Below, one piece after another: positions 35,098-44,399 of a stretch of DNA of 64,000 bases. The notes under the pieces are model-generated. The model was not told where the DNA came from. It did not search any database and was given only the letters and a program-made list of their open reading frames with translations. The position numbers and the translations under genes were made by a program. The stretch is from Nitrospina sp. LS_NOB (GTDB lineage Bacteria > Nitrospinota > Nitrospinia > Nitrospinales > VA-1). The number at the start of each line of letters is the position of its first letter. Positions within the stretch are counted from its first letter, which is position 1. The stretch is from positions 124,001-188,000 of the forward strand of contig LFLA01000021.1 of assembly GCA_001542995.1 (NCBI GenBank), written 5' to 3'.

Positions 35098-35496
35098 AAA
35101 TTCCTCTTAAAAAAAATGAAACATTAATGAATATAATACTCTCGATAAAATCCCAAAAAAAACCGGCCGGATTAAAAATTCGACCGAAAAAATTCCCAAT
35201 TAAAGTACGTACAAAAAAATATTTCGCCCCAGCCCCTCACACGATGGGTTGAATCACAGTTAATCAACAAGTTCAAGAATGGGTAGATTTTTTTATTATG
35301 GCGGAAAATATCGATAAAATCAATCGAACCTTTGCAAAAAAACGTTGTTTGAATCCAAAATTCAGCGGTTTTATCGTACCAAGCCAGAGGTTTGAAGGGA
35401 AAAATCAGGGACAACCCGGAGAATGAAGGCTATAATTCGTTCCGCCTGATTACAGGTCCGGCTTCCTCCTGAGAGGGCGGTTAAATCTTTCTACAA
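35098..35496. other. Intergenic spacer without clear gene
   Basis: This AT-rich, divergent 399-base spacer carries the promoters of the two flanking exported-protein genes. An 80-codon minus-strand frame at 35172-35414 has no ribosome binding site and atypical composition and is not accepted. No repeat modules seen. Confidence 0.5.
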
Positions 35497-36372
35497 ATGT
35501 TTTACGTGGGGCCAAAAACCTTGAAACGTTTCCATCATCTGCTTGTTCCAGTTATCTTTTTACTTGGGACTATAACACTGACGGTCAGCCCGGAAACCCC
35601 CGTATCCGCTGAGCCTTCTGCTTGGAGAAACCTTGAGAAAGGTTTGGAACTAGGCATTTTTCAGGCTCCGAAAAAATCCGCCTTGGGCGACTCGTTAATT
35701 CGCATTTTAAGGGCGGATACCAACTATTTTTCTTTGCGACTGTTAAACGCCACATCCAAGGATCAGGGCAAACCCCGGTCCATGAAAAACTGGGCCAACG
35801 AGAACGGGCTGGTTGCCGCCATCAACGCAAGCATGTATCAAAAGAACATGATGTCCAGTGTCTCTTATATGAAAACCCGGCAACACATCAACAGCACCTG
35901 GGTTTCCAAGGATAAAACCATCCTCGCTTTCGATCCTACTGATAAAAATCTACCCCTGGTGCGAATCATTGATCGGGATTGCGAAGATTTTGATAAGCTC
36001 AGAAAGTTGTATGGCACCCTGATCCAGAGTATTCGCATGGTCTCCTGCCAGGGAGAAAATATGTGGAGACGGCAAACGAAAATGTGGAGCACCGCCGCAA
36101 TTGGGTTGGATCATCAGAATCGGGTCTTGTTCATTCATGTTCGGTCGCCATACACCACCCACGACTTGATCAATATGCTTCTCAAACTTCCCATCGGCCT
36201 GAAACAGGCCATGTATGTTGAAGGCGGAGCCGATGCCCAGTTGTACATCAACACAGGAAAAGAGAAGCACGAATTCATCGGCAGTTATTCCAGCGGCTCC
36301 AGGGAGCATGACGAAAATACTTTTTCCCACCCGGTTCCGAACGTGCTGGGTCTGGTACGTCTTAAAAAATAG
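35497..36372 (+). CDS. Exported phosphodiester glycosidase (NAGPA/DUF2233) domain protein
   Basis: 291 residues: a hydrophobic segment (about 14-36) ending near VSAEP suggests export. One NAGPA-type domain follows, with GLVAAINASMYQKN, SIRMVSCQG, AAIGLDHQNRVLFIHV and the AMYVEGGADAQLYIN block. The family hydrolyses phosphodiester-linked sugars, for example uncovering enzyme and teichoic or exopolysaccharide metabolism. Substrate unknown. A ModE-like regulator gene follows in the same direction after 12 bases. Confidence 0.8.
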   Translation: MFYVGPKTLKRFHHLLVPVIFLLGTITLTVSPETPVSAEPSAWRNLEKGLELGIFQAPKKSALGDSLIRILRADTNYFSLRLLNATSKDQGKPRSMKNWANENGLVAAINASMYQKNMMSSVSYMKTRQHINSTWVSKDKTILAFDPTDKNLPLVRIIDRDCEDFDKLRKLYGTLIQSIRMVSCQGENMWRRQTKMWSTAAIGLDHQNRVLFIHVRSPYTTHDLINMLLKLPIGLKQAMYVEGGADAQLYINTGKEKHEFIGSYSSGSREHDENTFSHPVPNVLGLVRLKK

Positions 36373-36384
36373 GAAAGGGGCAAT

Positions 36385-36759
36385 TTGCCGGAAAAAAAGA
36401 AAAATTCAGTCCGGTCCCGGTTCCGGATAATGACGGGAGATTTGATCGCCTTGGGACCAGGGAAAGTCGATTTGCTCGAATCGATTGGCCGGGAAGGGTC
36501 CATCTCCCAAGCGGCCCGGGAAAGGCATCTGAGCTACCGGCGTGCCTGGAACATGGTGGACACCATGAACCAATGCTTCAAGGAACCGCTAGTCATCAGC
36601 GTCACCGGAGGCAAAGGGGGAGGGGGAGCCCAACTGACCCCTGCCGGTGAAAAAGTCATTCAGCTTTATCGAAAAATGGAAAAAAAAGCCGACACCGCCA
36701 CCCGCAACGAATGGAAAGCCTTGCAAAAACTCCTCCGGCGAACCGCCGGGGGTAGCTAG
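36385..36759 (+). CDS. ModE-like winged-helix regulator (N-terminal domain only)
   Basis: 124 residues, TTG start after AGGAAAGGGG. It matches the DNA-binding domain of ModE: KVDLLESIGREGSISQAARERHLSYRRAW and the wing GGKGGGGAQLTPAGEKVI. The molybdate-binding TOBE domains of full-length ModE are absent, as in many short homologues. It probably regulates molybdenum or tungsten uptake genes, which are not in this window. The stop TAG adjoins a palindromic repeat. Confidence 0.85.
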   Translation: MPEKKKNSVRSRFRIMTGDLIALGPGKVDLLESIGREGSISQAARERHLSYRRAWNMVDTMNQCFKEPLVISVTGGKGGGGAQLTPAGEKVIQLYRKMEKKADTATRNEWKALQKLLRRTAGGS

Positions 36760-36905
36760 CAACCACTCGGCGTGGGGCCAGTGTGCTATATAGCTTTCTC
36801 AAACTAACAATCGGTTCGATCGCCTATAAAAATTATTGCTCATTTAACCCCTGCGGGGCACGAAACAGAGGCAGAGCACCACGGCCACCGGCGGCTACGC
36901 CGGAC
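36757..36905. repeat. Cluster of palindromic modules (P, H3, H4)
   Basis: CCACTCGGCGTGGGGCCA at 36763-36780 with the left-end body CAGTGTGCTATATAGC, an H3 module ACCCCTGCGGGGCACGA near 36847-36862 and an H4 hairpin CCGGCGGCTACGCCGG near 36888-36903. The last overlaps the end of the methyltransferase gene. Confidence 0.7.
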
Positions 36906-38010
36906 TAGAGGGCCGGGAGGCGACAATTTCTAATCCGACGAATTTTATCGACAGGTTTTCTCCGGGGAACTGGCTGTAAGCATCCGTTTCATCTTCATAT
37001 TCGTGAAAATCAAAATGTGAAACGTCAAAACCGATTTTCCGGACATCCTGAATCAAGGTCTCGCAAAACTTCTCTTCTATCTCCACCAGTGTTTCAAAAT
37101 AACCGTGGGTCAGTTTGTTTCGGTACTCCAGGTCACCAGCACGTTTTAAAATCTGGTATTCCAAGTCGGTATCCAGAATCATCAGGAAGCCTCCCGGCTC
37201 CAGCGCTTCTGTAGCCCAACGCAGAAACTGCTGGCGCTCTGTTCTTTGCAAATGATGCAGAAACTTGTTGGCAAGAATACAACCATAGTGTTTACCAATT
37301 GGTCCGCCGGGAAAATCAACATTCAGGACTTCTATGTTCTTCTTGCCCGAAAGTTTTACAAAATGGGTCAGTCCTTTAATAATAAAAGGCATGTTGTCTG
37401 CCAGAATCAATCGGGGGAACTCTTTCGGCCAGTCATGGATCAAACGGAACCCCGCAAGCCCCGTCGCCACATCCATCAGCGGAGCTTTCAGGTCATGCGG
37501 CACCAGTTCCATCGGATTGTCCCAGGGGAAGTTCTCGGTCTGGTGCAGATAAAAACTGTAGCTTTCACTGAGCAGGGTAACCCATTCCGGATCATTATAA
37601 AGAATCGGGTCTTTTTTAATCAGGCTGACCAGTTCACAGAAAAGGATGGAAAACTTTTCATCCACCTGCTCCAGCGGTTGAGATAAAGCGGTGCGATCCT
37701 TGCGAAGGTTGATGTGGATGTGGTCAAAGTTTAGAAAAACTGCCGGGCGCTCATGCTGGACATATAACAAGTCTGCAAGATCGATCAATATTTCAGGATA
37801 AACCATACAGAGAAACAGATTAAAAACTTCCTGGTTTTCCCTACCCGGCACGGTGTCCGGGAACCCCAGCTTGCCATTCAAAAACCTGAAAACGGTTTGC
37901 ACTTGATGTGCCAGTTCCGGGGACTTGGTATCCTCCAGCCCGAGAAACTTTCGCCCCACATCGGTAACTAAAGGCAACTGATCGGTAGATTTAATAAAAG
38001 GGGAAGACAC
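36895..38010 (-). CDS. SAM-dependent methyltransferase-like protein
   Basis: 371 residues (GTG start). The C-terminal 200 residues form a class I methyltransferase: LMDVATGLAGFRLIHDW (motif I), NIEVLNVDFPGGP (motif II region), HYGCILANKFLHHL (the post-II helix) and LEPGGFLMILDTD. The N-terminal 170 residues are helical and of unknown function. The last residues are encoded by repeat DNA. Substrate unknown; glycine residues of motif I are partly replaced (ATGLAG). Confidence 0.75.
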   Translation of the reverse strand: MSSPFIKSTDQLPLVTDVGRKFLGLEDTKSPELAHQVQTVFRFLNGKLGFPDTVPGRENQEVFNLFLCMVYPEILIDLADLLYVQHERPAVFLNFDHIHINLRKDRTALSQPLEQVDEKFSILFCELVSLIKKDPILYNDPEWVTLLSESYSFYLHQTENFPWDNPMELVPHDLKAPLMDVATGLAGFRLIHDWPKEFPRLILADNMPFIIKGLTHFVKLSGKKNIEVLNVDFPGGPIGKHYGCILANKFLHHLQRTERQQFLRWATEALEPGGFLMILDTDLEYQILKRAGDLEYRNKLTHGYFETLVEIEEKFCETLIQDVRKIGFDVSHFDFHEYEDETDAYSQFPGENLSIKFVGLEIVASRPSSPA

Positions 38011-38089
38011 GATCCATTCTTTTCCAGGTTGACTCTAAAGGATTTCTTTATAGCAGGCGCAAAGAGGGCTTTCAACCGCTAAGCAATTC

Positions 38090-38218
38090 GCGGAGAACCT
38101 CCGCCCACTCGGCGTGGAGCCAGTGTGCCATCGCTTTATTTGGCTAACAACGACTCATCTCGGCTCAACGAGTCCTTGCGCAGTCGCCCCTGCGGCTAGT
38201 TGGCCCCACGCCGAGTGG
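38090..38218. repeat. Complete short REPIN-like element
   Basis: An H2 hairpin (GCGGAGAACCTCCGC, 38090-38104) directly precedes a complete element at 38105-38218 of 114 bp. It is bounded by CCACTCGGCGTGGAGCCA and its inverted copy TGGCCCCACGCCGAGTGG (38201-38218). The inside carries the GCTTTATTTGGCTAACAACG body. The right half overlaps the end of the membrane protein gene at 38155. Confidence 0.75.
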
Positions 38219-38547
38219 TCAGGGCCAATCCCATCCTGCCCGCCCGAGCCAGATAAAACGTGAACAGAAGGCAAGGCAGCAAATATGGATCGGGCTCCAT
38301 AAATAACAGCCAGAACCTGGGCCAGTCTTTTCTTTCCTTTCAGCAGGTAATAGGTCAACACACCCATAAGAAGTAAAAAAGCGACCAGTGAAAGGATCGC
38401 CGACAACCCCAGGTTGAAGGGGGGAATAAACATCATGGCGATAGCAAGATAAGCTACATTCAAGACAAGAAACCCATATCCGGCCTGGGTGAACTTTTGG
38501 GCTCTCAGGTCAAGACCCTCAGACGATTGGGAAACTTCGTTTTCCAT
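38155..38547 (-). CDS. Small membrane protein with repeat-derived C-terminus
   Basis: 130 residues with three transmembrane segments (about 24-44, 48-68, 76-95) in a polar context. From residue about 108 onwards the coding sequence is the palindromic element (…HSAWGQLAAGATAQGL…), so the natural C-terminus has been replaced when the element inserted. No family recognised. Confidence 0.65.
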   Translation of the reverse strand: MENEVSQSSEGLDLRAQKFTQAGYGFLVLNVAYLAIAMMFIPPFNLGLSAILSLVAFLLLMGVLTYYLLKGKKRLAQVLAVIYGARSIFAALPSVHVLSGSGGQDGIGPDHSAWGQLAAGATAQGLVEPR

Positions 38548-38640
38548 TTTTAATGTAAGATAAAGGGGTTTTGGCGCAATCGTCCCTGTGGTTGCAGATT
38601 CATTTGCGGTATGTTAGCTTCCTGCTCTTAGTTTAGCATT

Positions 38641-38742
38641 CCACTAGGCGTGGGGCCAGTGGGCAATAACTATTTCAGGCTGACAAAAAATTGTCTCGGC
38701 TTTTACAGAAGTCATTTACCCCTTCTACCCCTGCGGGGCATG
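38641..38742. repeat. Left-end palindromic module and H3 module before tyrS
   Basis: CCACTAGGCGTGGGGCCA at 38641-38658 with body GGCAATAACTATTTCAGGCTGAC, and TACCCCTGCGGGGCATGA near 38726-38742. Confidence 0.65.
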
Positions 38743-38868
38743 AGATTGTGGATGGGGATATCACAGGCTCACGAAAGTTTAGGAAGAATATCACGGCTAT
38801 TTACCTCCCCTGTCAAGGGGCTATTTGTTTTAGGAACCCTTAAATCATTCACCCAGGTTTTTTTCTGC

Positions 38869-40068
38869 ATGCTTCCTGTTGACGAACAACTTAAAACCAT
38901 TCGTAGAGGCACCTCGGAGATTATCGACGAAAAAGATCTCGCCGAACTGCTGGCCTCTGGGAAACCCCTCAAGGTGAAAGCCGGGTTTGATCCCACGGCT
39001 CCCGACCTGCATCTTGGACATACAGTTCTTCTGCACAAGATGAGGCAGTTTCAGGAACTGGGCCACGAAGTCATTTTTTTGATCGGTGACTTTACCGGGA
39101 TGATCGGCGACCCGACCGGCCGCTCCGAGACCCGTAAAAACCTGACACCTCAGGAAGTCCAGGAAAACGCGAAAACCTATCTCGCGCAAGTATATAAAAT
39201 TCTGGACCCTGAAAAAACCACAGTGGCTTATAACAGCGAATGGATGAACAAATTCACCTCGGTGAACATGATCGAACTGGCGGCACATTATACCGTTGCC
39301 CGAATGCTGGAACGCGATGACTTTCAAAAACGTCTCGCTAAAAATCTGCCAGTTTCCATTCACGAGTTGATGTATCCCCTGATCCAAGGCTACGACTCGG
39401 TGGCTTTGAAAGCTGATGTGGAGTTGGGCGGCACCGACCAGAAATTCAACCTCCTTGTTGGCCGGGACCTCCAGCGGGCCTACGGGCAAAAACCTCAGGT
39501 TGTTCTCACCATGCCTCTTCTGGAAGGAACCGATGGGGTTCAAAAAATGAGCAAGAGCCTGGGCAACAGCATCGGCGTCTTCGATGCCCAGAACGAAATG
39601 TTCGGGAAAATCATGTCCATCTCGGATGACTTGATGTGGCGTTACTACGAGTTGTTAAGCCATGTCAGTGCTCAGGAACTGGAGGGCATGAAGAAAGAGT
39701 CCGAGTCGGGAACCCTGAACCCCAAAAACGCCAAGATGAATCTGGCAAAAGAAATCGTCGCGCGATACCATTCCCCCGAACTTGCGGAAACGGCCTTGGC
39801 CGAATTTGAAAATGTATTCAAGAAAAAGAACCTGCCCGAAGACATCCCGGTAGCAAAAGGTTGGGGAGAGGAGTTGCGAGGGATTTGCAATATCCTGAAA
39901 GACCACAAAATGACCGACAGCACTTCAGCAGCTCGCCGTCTGATCCAGCAGGGGTCTGTAACGGTAAATGGAGAAAAAGTTTCCGACGTCAATCAGGGAC
40001 TGCCTGGGAACAAAGAATATCTCATCAAAGTCGGCAAGAAACGGTTCCTGAAAATTCAACCTGGATGA
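38869..40068 (+). CDS. tyrS: Tyrosyl-tRNA synthetase
   Basis: The open frame runs from 38650 but the first 73 codons read palindromic repeat DNA, so the ATG at 38869 ([11 protein letters not shown]) is chosen. The 399-residue protein is a class I synthetase with HIGH-type HLGH at 48-51, KMSKS at 226-230, tyrosine-pocket [14 protein letters not shown], and a C-terminal S4 RNA-binding domain ([19 protein letters not shown]). It charges tRNA-Tyr. Its 3' end overlaps the convergent gene by 13 bases. Confidence 0.95.
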   Translation: MLPVDEQLKTIRRGTSEIIDEKDLAELLASGKPLKVKAGFDPTAPDLHLGHTVLLHKMRQFQELGHEVIFLIGDFTGMIGDPTGRSETRKNLTPQEVQENAKTYLAQVYKILDPEKTTVAYNSEWMNKFTSVNMIELAAHYTVARMLERDDFQKRLAKNLPVSIHELMYPLIQGYDSVALKADVELGGTDQKFNLLVGRDLQRAYGQKPQVVLTMPLLEGTDGVQKMSKSLGNSIGVFDAQNEMFGKIMSISDDLMWRYYELLSHVSAQELEGMKKESESGTLNPKNAKMNLAKEIVARYHSPELAETALAEFENVFKKKNLPEDIPVAKGWGEELRGICNILKDHKMTDSTSAARRLIQQGSVTVNGEKVSDVNQGLPGNKEYLIKVGKKRFLKIQPG

Positions 40069-41099
40069 TGAGAACGTTTGAACCGAATCAGGTCGCCGAT
40101 TTCCATACTCTTCTTGCTTTTCACAACAATCGCCGTCGCGGTTTTCTTTTGCGTGTCGATGACCTTTATCTCTCCACGTACGAACGGTAGCATAGGTTTA
40201 TCATCTATGAACGGTTTTTTATACCAGATCTCTTCCTCAACTTGAGGAATGGTATAAACCTCAAAATGATCGCCGGGCCGCACCTGGTCATCCCAGCCTT
40301 TGTCGATGTAGATAATATCATCACTCTTGATACCTATCACGTCGCCCTTGGACGCAACAACATAACCCTTGATGGATTTGTCTGTCTGTGGGAACGCGGA
40401 AGTCTGGTCTTCAAATCTTTTATAGGGCATGAGCAGATGCCCAACCCTAATAGTGTCATACGCTTTCACCACGCGGGCATAAGAAACCTTGTCGCCCGGC
40501 TCTGTAATTTCAAGCACTCCACGAATCATGACCCGATGCCCCACAGGTTTTCCAGGATGAGGTATAAGAATGGTGGGATAGCCGTTTCGCCGCGTATACT
40601 CTCCCAGTTTCTCAAACCCGTGCCCTGGTAGCACCGGGTGATAGATATAACGGTCCAGCGTATAGACCGTGAACCGGTCGCCTTTTTCTACTCCCTGGCG
40701 CTTACCAATATCCACAAAGACCAAGTCGGGCTGGAGCGCTACCTCCTTCAATTCAAACAGTTTTGTAACGGTACCCACCGGAGTCGAGTCCGGCACAATA
40801 AATCCGGCGCTGGCATATTTTCTTTCTGCCGTAATTTGTTTTTGGGCATAATATTCGTGGCTCTTCTCTTTGGAGTGGCTTTTGGAATTGGCATAATGGC
40901 CGGTGTTTGCTATCTCTGTATTTCCATTTTCCAGAAGTGCACCTGTTTTGGAAGGAAGAATCTCCATACTCGGAGTGATCCCGGCCACTTCATTTTCAAA
41001 AGTGATCTTTAGATCATTTCCCCATGCCGGCTGGACCACAAACGCACCCGCATACAAAATCGAAATAAGCAAAAACCCCAATGAAATTAGCGTCTTCAT
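40056..41099 (-). CDS. Exported protein with two FlgT-C-like beta domains
   Basis: 347 residues with a Sec signal peptide ([20 protein letters not shown]...AWG). The mature protein contains two related modules of the form V-x-ID-G-x-GV-GDRF-VY: [20 protein letters not shown] and [20 protein letters not shown]. Each is followed by a G-x-I/V-x-V strand pair, as in the C-terminal domain of flagellar assembly protein FlgT and related peptidoglycan-associated proteins. Residues 50-95 are a Ser/Lys/His-rich linker. Function unknown; periplasmic. Confidence 0.7.
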   Translation of the reverse strand: MKTLISLGFLLISILYAGAFVVQPAWGNDLKITFENEVAGITPSMEILPSKTGALLENGNTEIANTGHYANSKSHSKEKSHEYYAQKQITAERKYASAGFIVPDSTPVGTVTKLFELKEVALQPDLVFVDIGKRQGVEKGDRFTVYTLDRYIYHPVLPGHGFEKLGEYTRRNGYPTILIPHPGKPVGHRVMIRGVLEITEPGDKVSYARVVKAYDTIRVGHLLMPYKRFEDQTSAFPQTDKSIKGYVVASKGDVIGIKSDDIIYIDKGWDDQVRPGDHFEVYTIPQVEEEIWYKKPFIDDKPMLPFVRGEIKVIDTQKKTATAIVVKSKKSMEIGDLIRFKRSHHPG

Positions 41100-41416
41100 A
41101 AAATAACCCCATCAAAAGTTAGACCGAAGCAAAGACCCGGTTTACGCAAAAGCCTTAACCATAAGAATGCCTCCACCCGCAATACACACCCGGTTCAAGC
41201 AATTAGAAATCAAGTTACTAGTTGAATATAAATATGTTACACCATTTTATGCCAAAATTGCAGGTTTTTTTAAGTGAACCTCGCTAAAAGCGGAGAGAGC
41301 CTCAGCTGGGAAGTCCTCTCCCTCAAACTTAAGCCCGGGCATGGGGGCCCCCACCAATCAAGCCTTACTATCTGCCTCCCACGGAAGTGGAGAGATTAGC
41401 CCGTAGGGATTATCCC

Positions 41417-41445
41417 TTGACATGGGCTCTCGCCGGTGAAATAAT
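41417..41445 (+). promoter_or_regulatory. Likely rpmH promoter
   Basis: TTGACA at 41417-41422 and AATAAT at 41440-41445 with 17 bases between them, about 105 bases before rpmH. The rest of the 41100-41549 spacer shows short inverted repeats but no DnaA-box array and no gene. Confidence 0.5.
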
Positions 41446-41549
41446 CCTCCAAACCTTCCCGTATTACCCTCCGGTTGTCTAACCATCTGATTTGGTGAGA
41501 GTAAGGCAGGATTTTTCGCATTTTGCAGGATTATTTTTAGGATAGCTTT

Positions 41550-41684
41550 ATGAAAAGGACTTTTCAACCCAGTAATATTAAACGAAAACGTGTGCACGGC
41601 TTCCGCAAACGAAGTTCTACCGTTGGCGGAAGACGCGTGTTGGCAAACCGCAGGCGCAAAGGCAGAAAACGCTTAACGGTCTAA
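41550..41684 (+). CDS. rpmH: Ribosomal protein L34
   Basis: A 44-codon ORF translates to the invariant L34 sequence: [19 protein letters not shown] start, then [15 protein letters not shown] near the end. It is a structural component of the large subunit. Normally rnpA starts within a few dozen bases; here a repeat array of about 450 bp intervenes. Confidence 0.98.
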   Translation: MKRTFQPSNIKRKRVHGFRKRSSTVGGRRVLANRRRKGRKRLTV

Positions 41685-41724
41685 ATTTTGACGGCAAAGA
41701 GGTTTGATAGGCCATGTTCGTCGG

Positions 41725-42139
41725 CCCCACGCCGAGTGGGCGGAGGACCTCCGCTGGTAATGAACAATCTCTTTATTTTGTGGACGAAGAGTTTTGGTCG
41801 CTTGATGGGCCATTGCTCTCTGGCTCCACGCCGAGTGGGCGGAGGACCTCCGCTGGTAATGAACAATCTCTTTATTTTGTGGACGAAGAGTTTTGGTCGC
41901 TTGATGGGCCATTGCTCTCTGGCTCCACGCCGAGTGGGCGGAGAACCTCCGCTGGTAATGAACAATCTCTTTATTTTGCGGACGAAGAGTTTTGGTCGCT
42001 TGATGGGCCATTGCTCTCTGGCTCCACGCCGAGTGGGCGGAGAACCTCCGCTGGTAATGAACAATCTCTTTATTTTGCGGACGAAGAGTTTTGGTCGCTT
42101 GATGGGCCATTGCTCTCTGGCTCCACGCCGAGTGGGTGG
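41725..42139. repeat. 99-bp tandem array of palindromic elements between rpmH and rnpA
   Basis: Four complete 99-bp units plus the beginning of a fifth: the P palindrome (CCACGCCGAGTGGG) recurs with GCCGAGTGGG starting at 41731, 41830, 41929, 42028 and 42127. Each unit also holds a GCGGAG-GAC/AAC-CTCCGC hairpin and the body GGTAATGAACAATCTCTTT. Units 1-2 share GTGGACG and GGACC; units 3-4 share GCGGACG and GAACC, so the array grew by duplicating pairs. 99 is a multiple of three, so several frames on both strands stay open across it. Confidence 0.95.
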
Positions 42140-42484
42140 ATGAAAAATTTCTCTTTCAAAAAAACCGAACGACTGGCCAAACGGCCCGAGTTTGAAAAGG
42201 TCATGGCGGAAGGGGGGAAAAAACGGGTGGGCAAATTATGCATTATCTTTTCCCTCCCTAACGAATTGGGCAGAAAGAGGCTGGGAATCATCGCCTCGAA
42301 AAAGGTAGGAAACGCGGTGGCCCGCAACCGGGTGAAACGAAGAATTCGAGAAACTTTTCGCCAAATCAAACACCGCATAGAACCCGCTTTGGATATCGTT
42401 GTTATATCAGGGAAGGACATGGTCACGCTTCCCTACCGGGTGATTGAAAAAGAACTTTCAACTGCCCTTCTAACCGAAAGGTGA
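42140..42484 (+). CDS. rnpA: Ribonuclease P protein component
   Basis: The ATG at 42140 gives a 114-residue basic protein MKNFSFKKTERLAKRPEFEKV with the signature KKVGNAVARNRVKRRIRE, the RNA-contacting RNR motif. The frame is open much further upstream only because of the tandem array, whose last palindrome ends seven bases before the start. It assists the catalytic RNA in 5' tRNA maturation. The ribosome binding site would lie in repeat DNA (GGGTGG), so initiation may depend on it. Confidence 0.96.
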   Translation: MKNFSFKKTERLAKRPEFEKVMAEGGKKRVGKLCIIFSLPNELGRKRLGIIASKKVGNAVARNRVKRRIRETFRQIKHRIEPALDIVVISGKDMVTLPYRVIEKELSTALLTER

Positions 42485-42524
42485 ATTCCTAAACCGGATC
42501 AAACGCTAGAGTCATCCGACCTCC

Positions 42525-42737
42525 ATGTTAAACCAGATATTCCTTAAATTAGTACGTGGTTACCAACGGTGGATTTCTCCCCTGTTTTTTCCGGCTTGCC
42601 GGTTTTATCCCAGTTGCTCAGAATATGCCGCCCAGGCTTTAAAGCGCTACTCCCTGGTTAAGGCGGCAGGACTGATTATCAACAGACTTTTAAAATGCCA
42701 CCCCTATCACGACGGTGGGGCTGACCCGTTAAAATAG
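42525..42737 (+). CDS. yidD: Membrane protein insertion efficiency factor YidD
   Basis: 70 residues with the family core: YQRWISPLFFPACRFYPSCSEYAAQALKRY, of which the CRFYPSCSEYA part is diagnostic, and KCHPYHDGG. YidD helps YidC insert proteins in the inner membrane. Standard position between rnpA and yidC. Confidence 0.97.
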   Translation: MLNQIFLKLVRGYQRWISPLFFPACRFYPSCSEYAAQALKRYSLVKAAGLIINRLLKCHPYHDGGADPLK

Positions 42738-42767
42738 GGCTGAACAGCCTGGAATCGGAGATTCGAC

Positions 42768-44399
42768 TTGGAAAACAGATTATTGCTCGCCTTTGTTTTG
42801 TCCTTGGCGGTGTTTGTAGGATGGGGCTATTTCCTGGCGCAAATGCAGGGTCCATTGCCGGTACAAGAACCGGGCATTGAGACTCCCGGTCAAGAAACTC
42901 GGGCTCTTCCGCCCATAGGTTCGGCTCCTTCAGTGGCTCCCCGGTCGCAATCATCACAACCTGTAACTCCGACCCCTGTTCCTGTCAATCCATTCCCCGG
43001 AAAAGAAATTCTCATCCAGGTCTCTGCCGGGAAAACCTACTTCATCATCAGCAATCGCGGCGGAGTGCTGAAGCAACTGCAATTGCCGCGCTTTAAAAAT
43101 GATGCCGGCGACATCATCGACTTGATCGACAACCCCGATCACCTGACACCTGCTCTGGCTCTTCAGGCTAACGACCCCGAGGTCACGGCGATTTTGCAGT
43201 ACGCACACTATGAGCCTTCGACAACTTCTATTGTTCTAGACGAAAACAATCCGGAAGGACGGCTGACCCTGACTTTGAATCACTCGTCCGGATTACAGGT
43301 CACCCGCAACTACACGTTCCACTTCGACGATTACATGGTTGAAATGAGCACGCAGATTAACGCAGCGCCAATGGCAAACAGGAATCTGCAATACCAGGTG
43401 GTGTTGGGACCCGGAATGGGCGGAAAAATATCTTCGCAAACCGATTACATCGTCTTTTCCGGCGCAACCGTATTCAACAATAATGAGAGGATCGAAAACC
43501 CGCCTGAAGATATCCACGACACTTCTTATTTCAAAGGAGACCTGAAGTGGGTGGCTTTCCAGAACAAATATTTTGGCTCTGCCCTCATTCCCCTACAAGG
43601 CACCAAAGCCGGCCTGGTGTTCAAAGAAAAAGATCAGGCCTTTGTCGGGCTGGAGTTTGAATCCGTTCAATCCTCCGCCAACGCTCAACATTTATTTTAT
43701 GCCGGCACCAAGGAACTGGAAACCCTCGAAGAAAAAGGCCACCACTTGGTGAGGATGATCGACTACGGCTGGTTCGGCAATAAGTTCGCCTTTCTGGTCA
43801 AACCGCTTCTCAAGGTTCTGTCGTTCTTCTATGGGCTCACTGGCAACTACGGCTGGTCGATCATCTTGCTGACCATCATCATTAAAACACTGTTCTCCCC
43901 GCTGACCCATAAAAGCTTCAAGTCCATGAAGGGAATGCAGAAGGTTCAGCCTTATGTAAAAATCATCCAGGAAAGAAATAAAGATGACCGGCAGAAAATG
44001 AATGAAGAAATGCTGGAACTCTACAAGAAACATAAAGTGAATCCGGTCGGCGGTTGTCTGCCTATGCTATTGCAGATTCCCGTATTCATCGCCCTCTACC
44101 ACGCGCTGTTCTTTTCCATCGAACTTCGCGGCGCCCCATTCATCGGCTGGATCACCGACCTCTCCGTCGCCGATCCCTATTACGTTTATCCCGTACTCAT
44201 GGGTGCCACCATGTTCCTGCAACAGAAACTGACCCCATCGATGGGCGACCCCATGCAACAAAAAATCATGATGTTCCTCCCCATCGTGTTCACCTTCCTG
44301 TTCCTTTCGTTTCCGTCCGGACTCGTCATCTACTGGACCGTCAACAATATCCTCACCATCACCCAGCAATACTACATCTATCACATCCACAAAGACTAA
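42768..44399 (+). CDS. yidC: Membrane protein insertase YidC
   Basis: 543 residues, TTG start with CGGAG eight bases upstream. An N-terminal transmembrane segment (5-25), a Pro-rich linker, a large periplasmic beta domain (about 80-330) and the conserved five-helix insertase core (NYGWSIILLTIIIKTLFSPLT, then PVGGCLPMLLQIPVFIALY and the final FLFLSFPSGLVIYW). Gram-negative type. It inserts and folds inner membrane proteins with or without SecYEG. The stop codon is directly followed by a palindromic module. The jag gene that often follows is absent here. Confidence 0.97.
   Translation: MENRLLLAFVLSLAVFVGWGYFLAQMQGPLPVQEPGIETPGQETRALPPIGSAPSVAPRSQSSQPVTPTPVPVNPFPGKEILIQVSAGKTYFIISNRGGVLKQLQLPRFKNDAGDIIDLIDNPDHLTPALALQANDPEVTAILQYAHYEPSTTSIVLDENNPEGRLTLTLNHSSGLQVTRNYTFHFDDYMVEMSTQINAAPMANRNLQYQVVLGPGMGGKISSQTDYIVFSGATVFNNNERIENPPEDIHDTSYFKGDLKWVAFQNKYFGSALIPLQGTKAGLVFKEKDQAFVGLEFESVQSSANAQHLFYAGTKELETLEEKGHHLVRMIDYGWFGNKFAFLVKPLLKVLSFFYGLTGNYGWSIILLTIIIKTLFSPLTHKSFKSMKGMQKVQPYVKIIQERNKDDRQKMNEEMLELYKKHKVNPVGGCLPMLLQIPVFIALYHALFFSIELRGAPFIGWITDLSVADPYYVYPVLMGATMFLQQKLTPSMGDPMQQKIMMFLPIVFTFLFLSFPSGLVIYWTVNNILTITQQYYIYHIHKD

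Noticed and set aside
35172-35414. 80-codon minus-strand ORF
   Set aside because: Phe-rich, no ribosome binding site, AT-rich spacer; looks like chance.
38650-38868. N-terminal extension of tyrS
   Set aside because: The 73 codons read through palindromic modules and the family N-terminus starts at 38869.
41100-41549. Replication origin upstream of rpmH
   Set aside because: No cluster of DnaA boxes and no dnaA gene; only short inverted repeats.
41725-42139. CRISPR array
   Set aside because: Units are entirely repeated with no unique spacers and no cas genes are present.
41673-42143. Long overlapping ORFs (up to 151 codons) on both strands across the tandem array
   Set aside because: They exist only because the 99-bp unit is a multiple of three and lacks stops in several frames; the translations are exact repeats without protein character.
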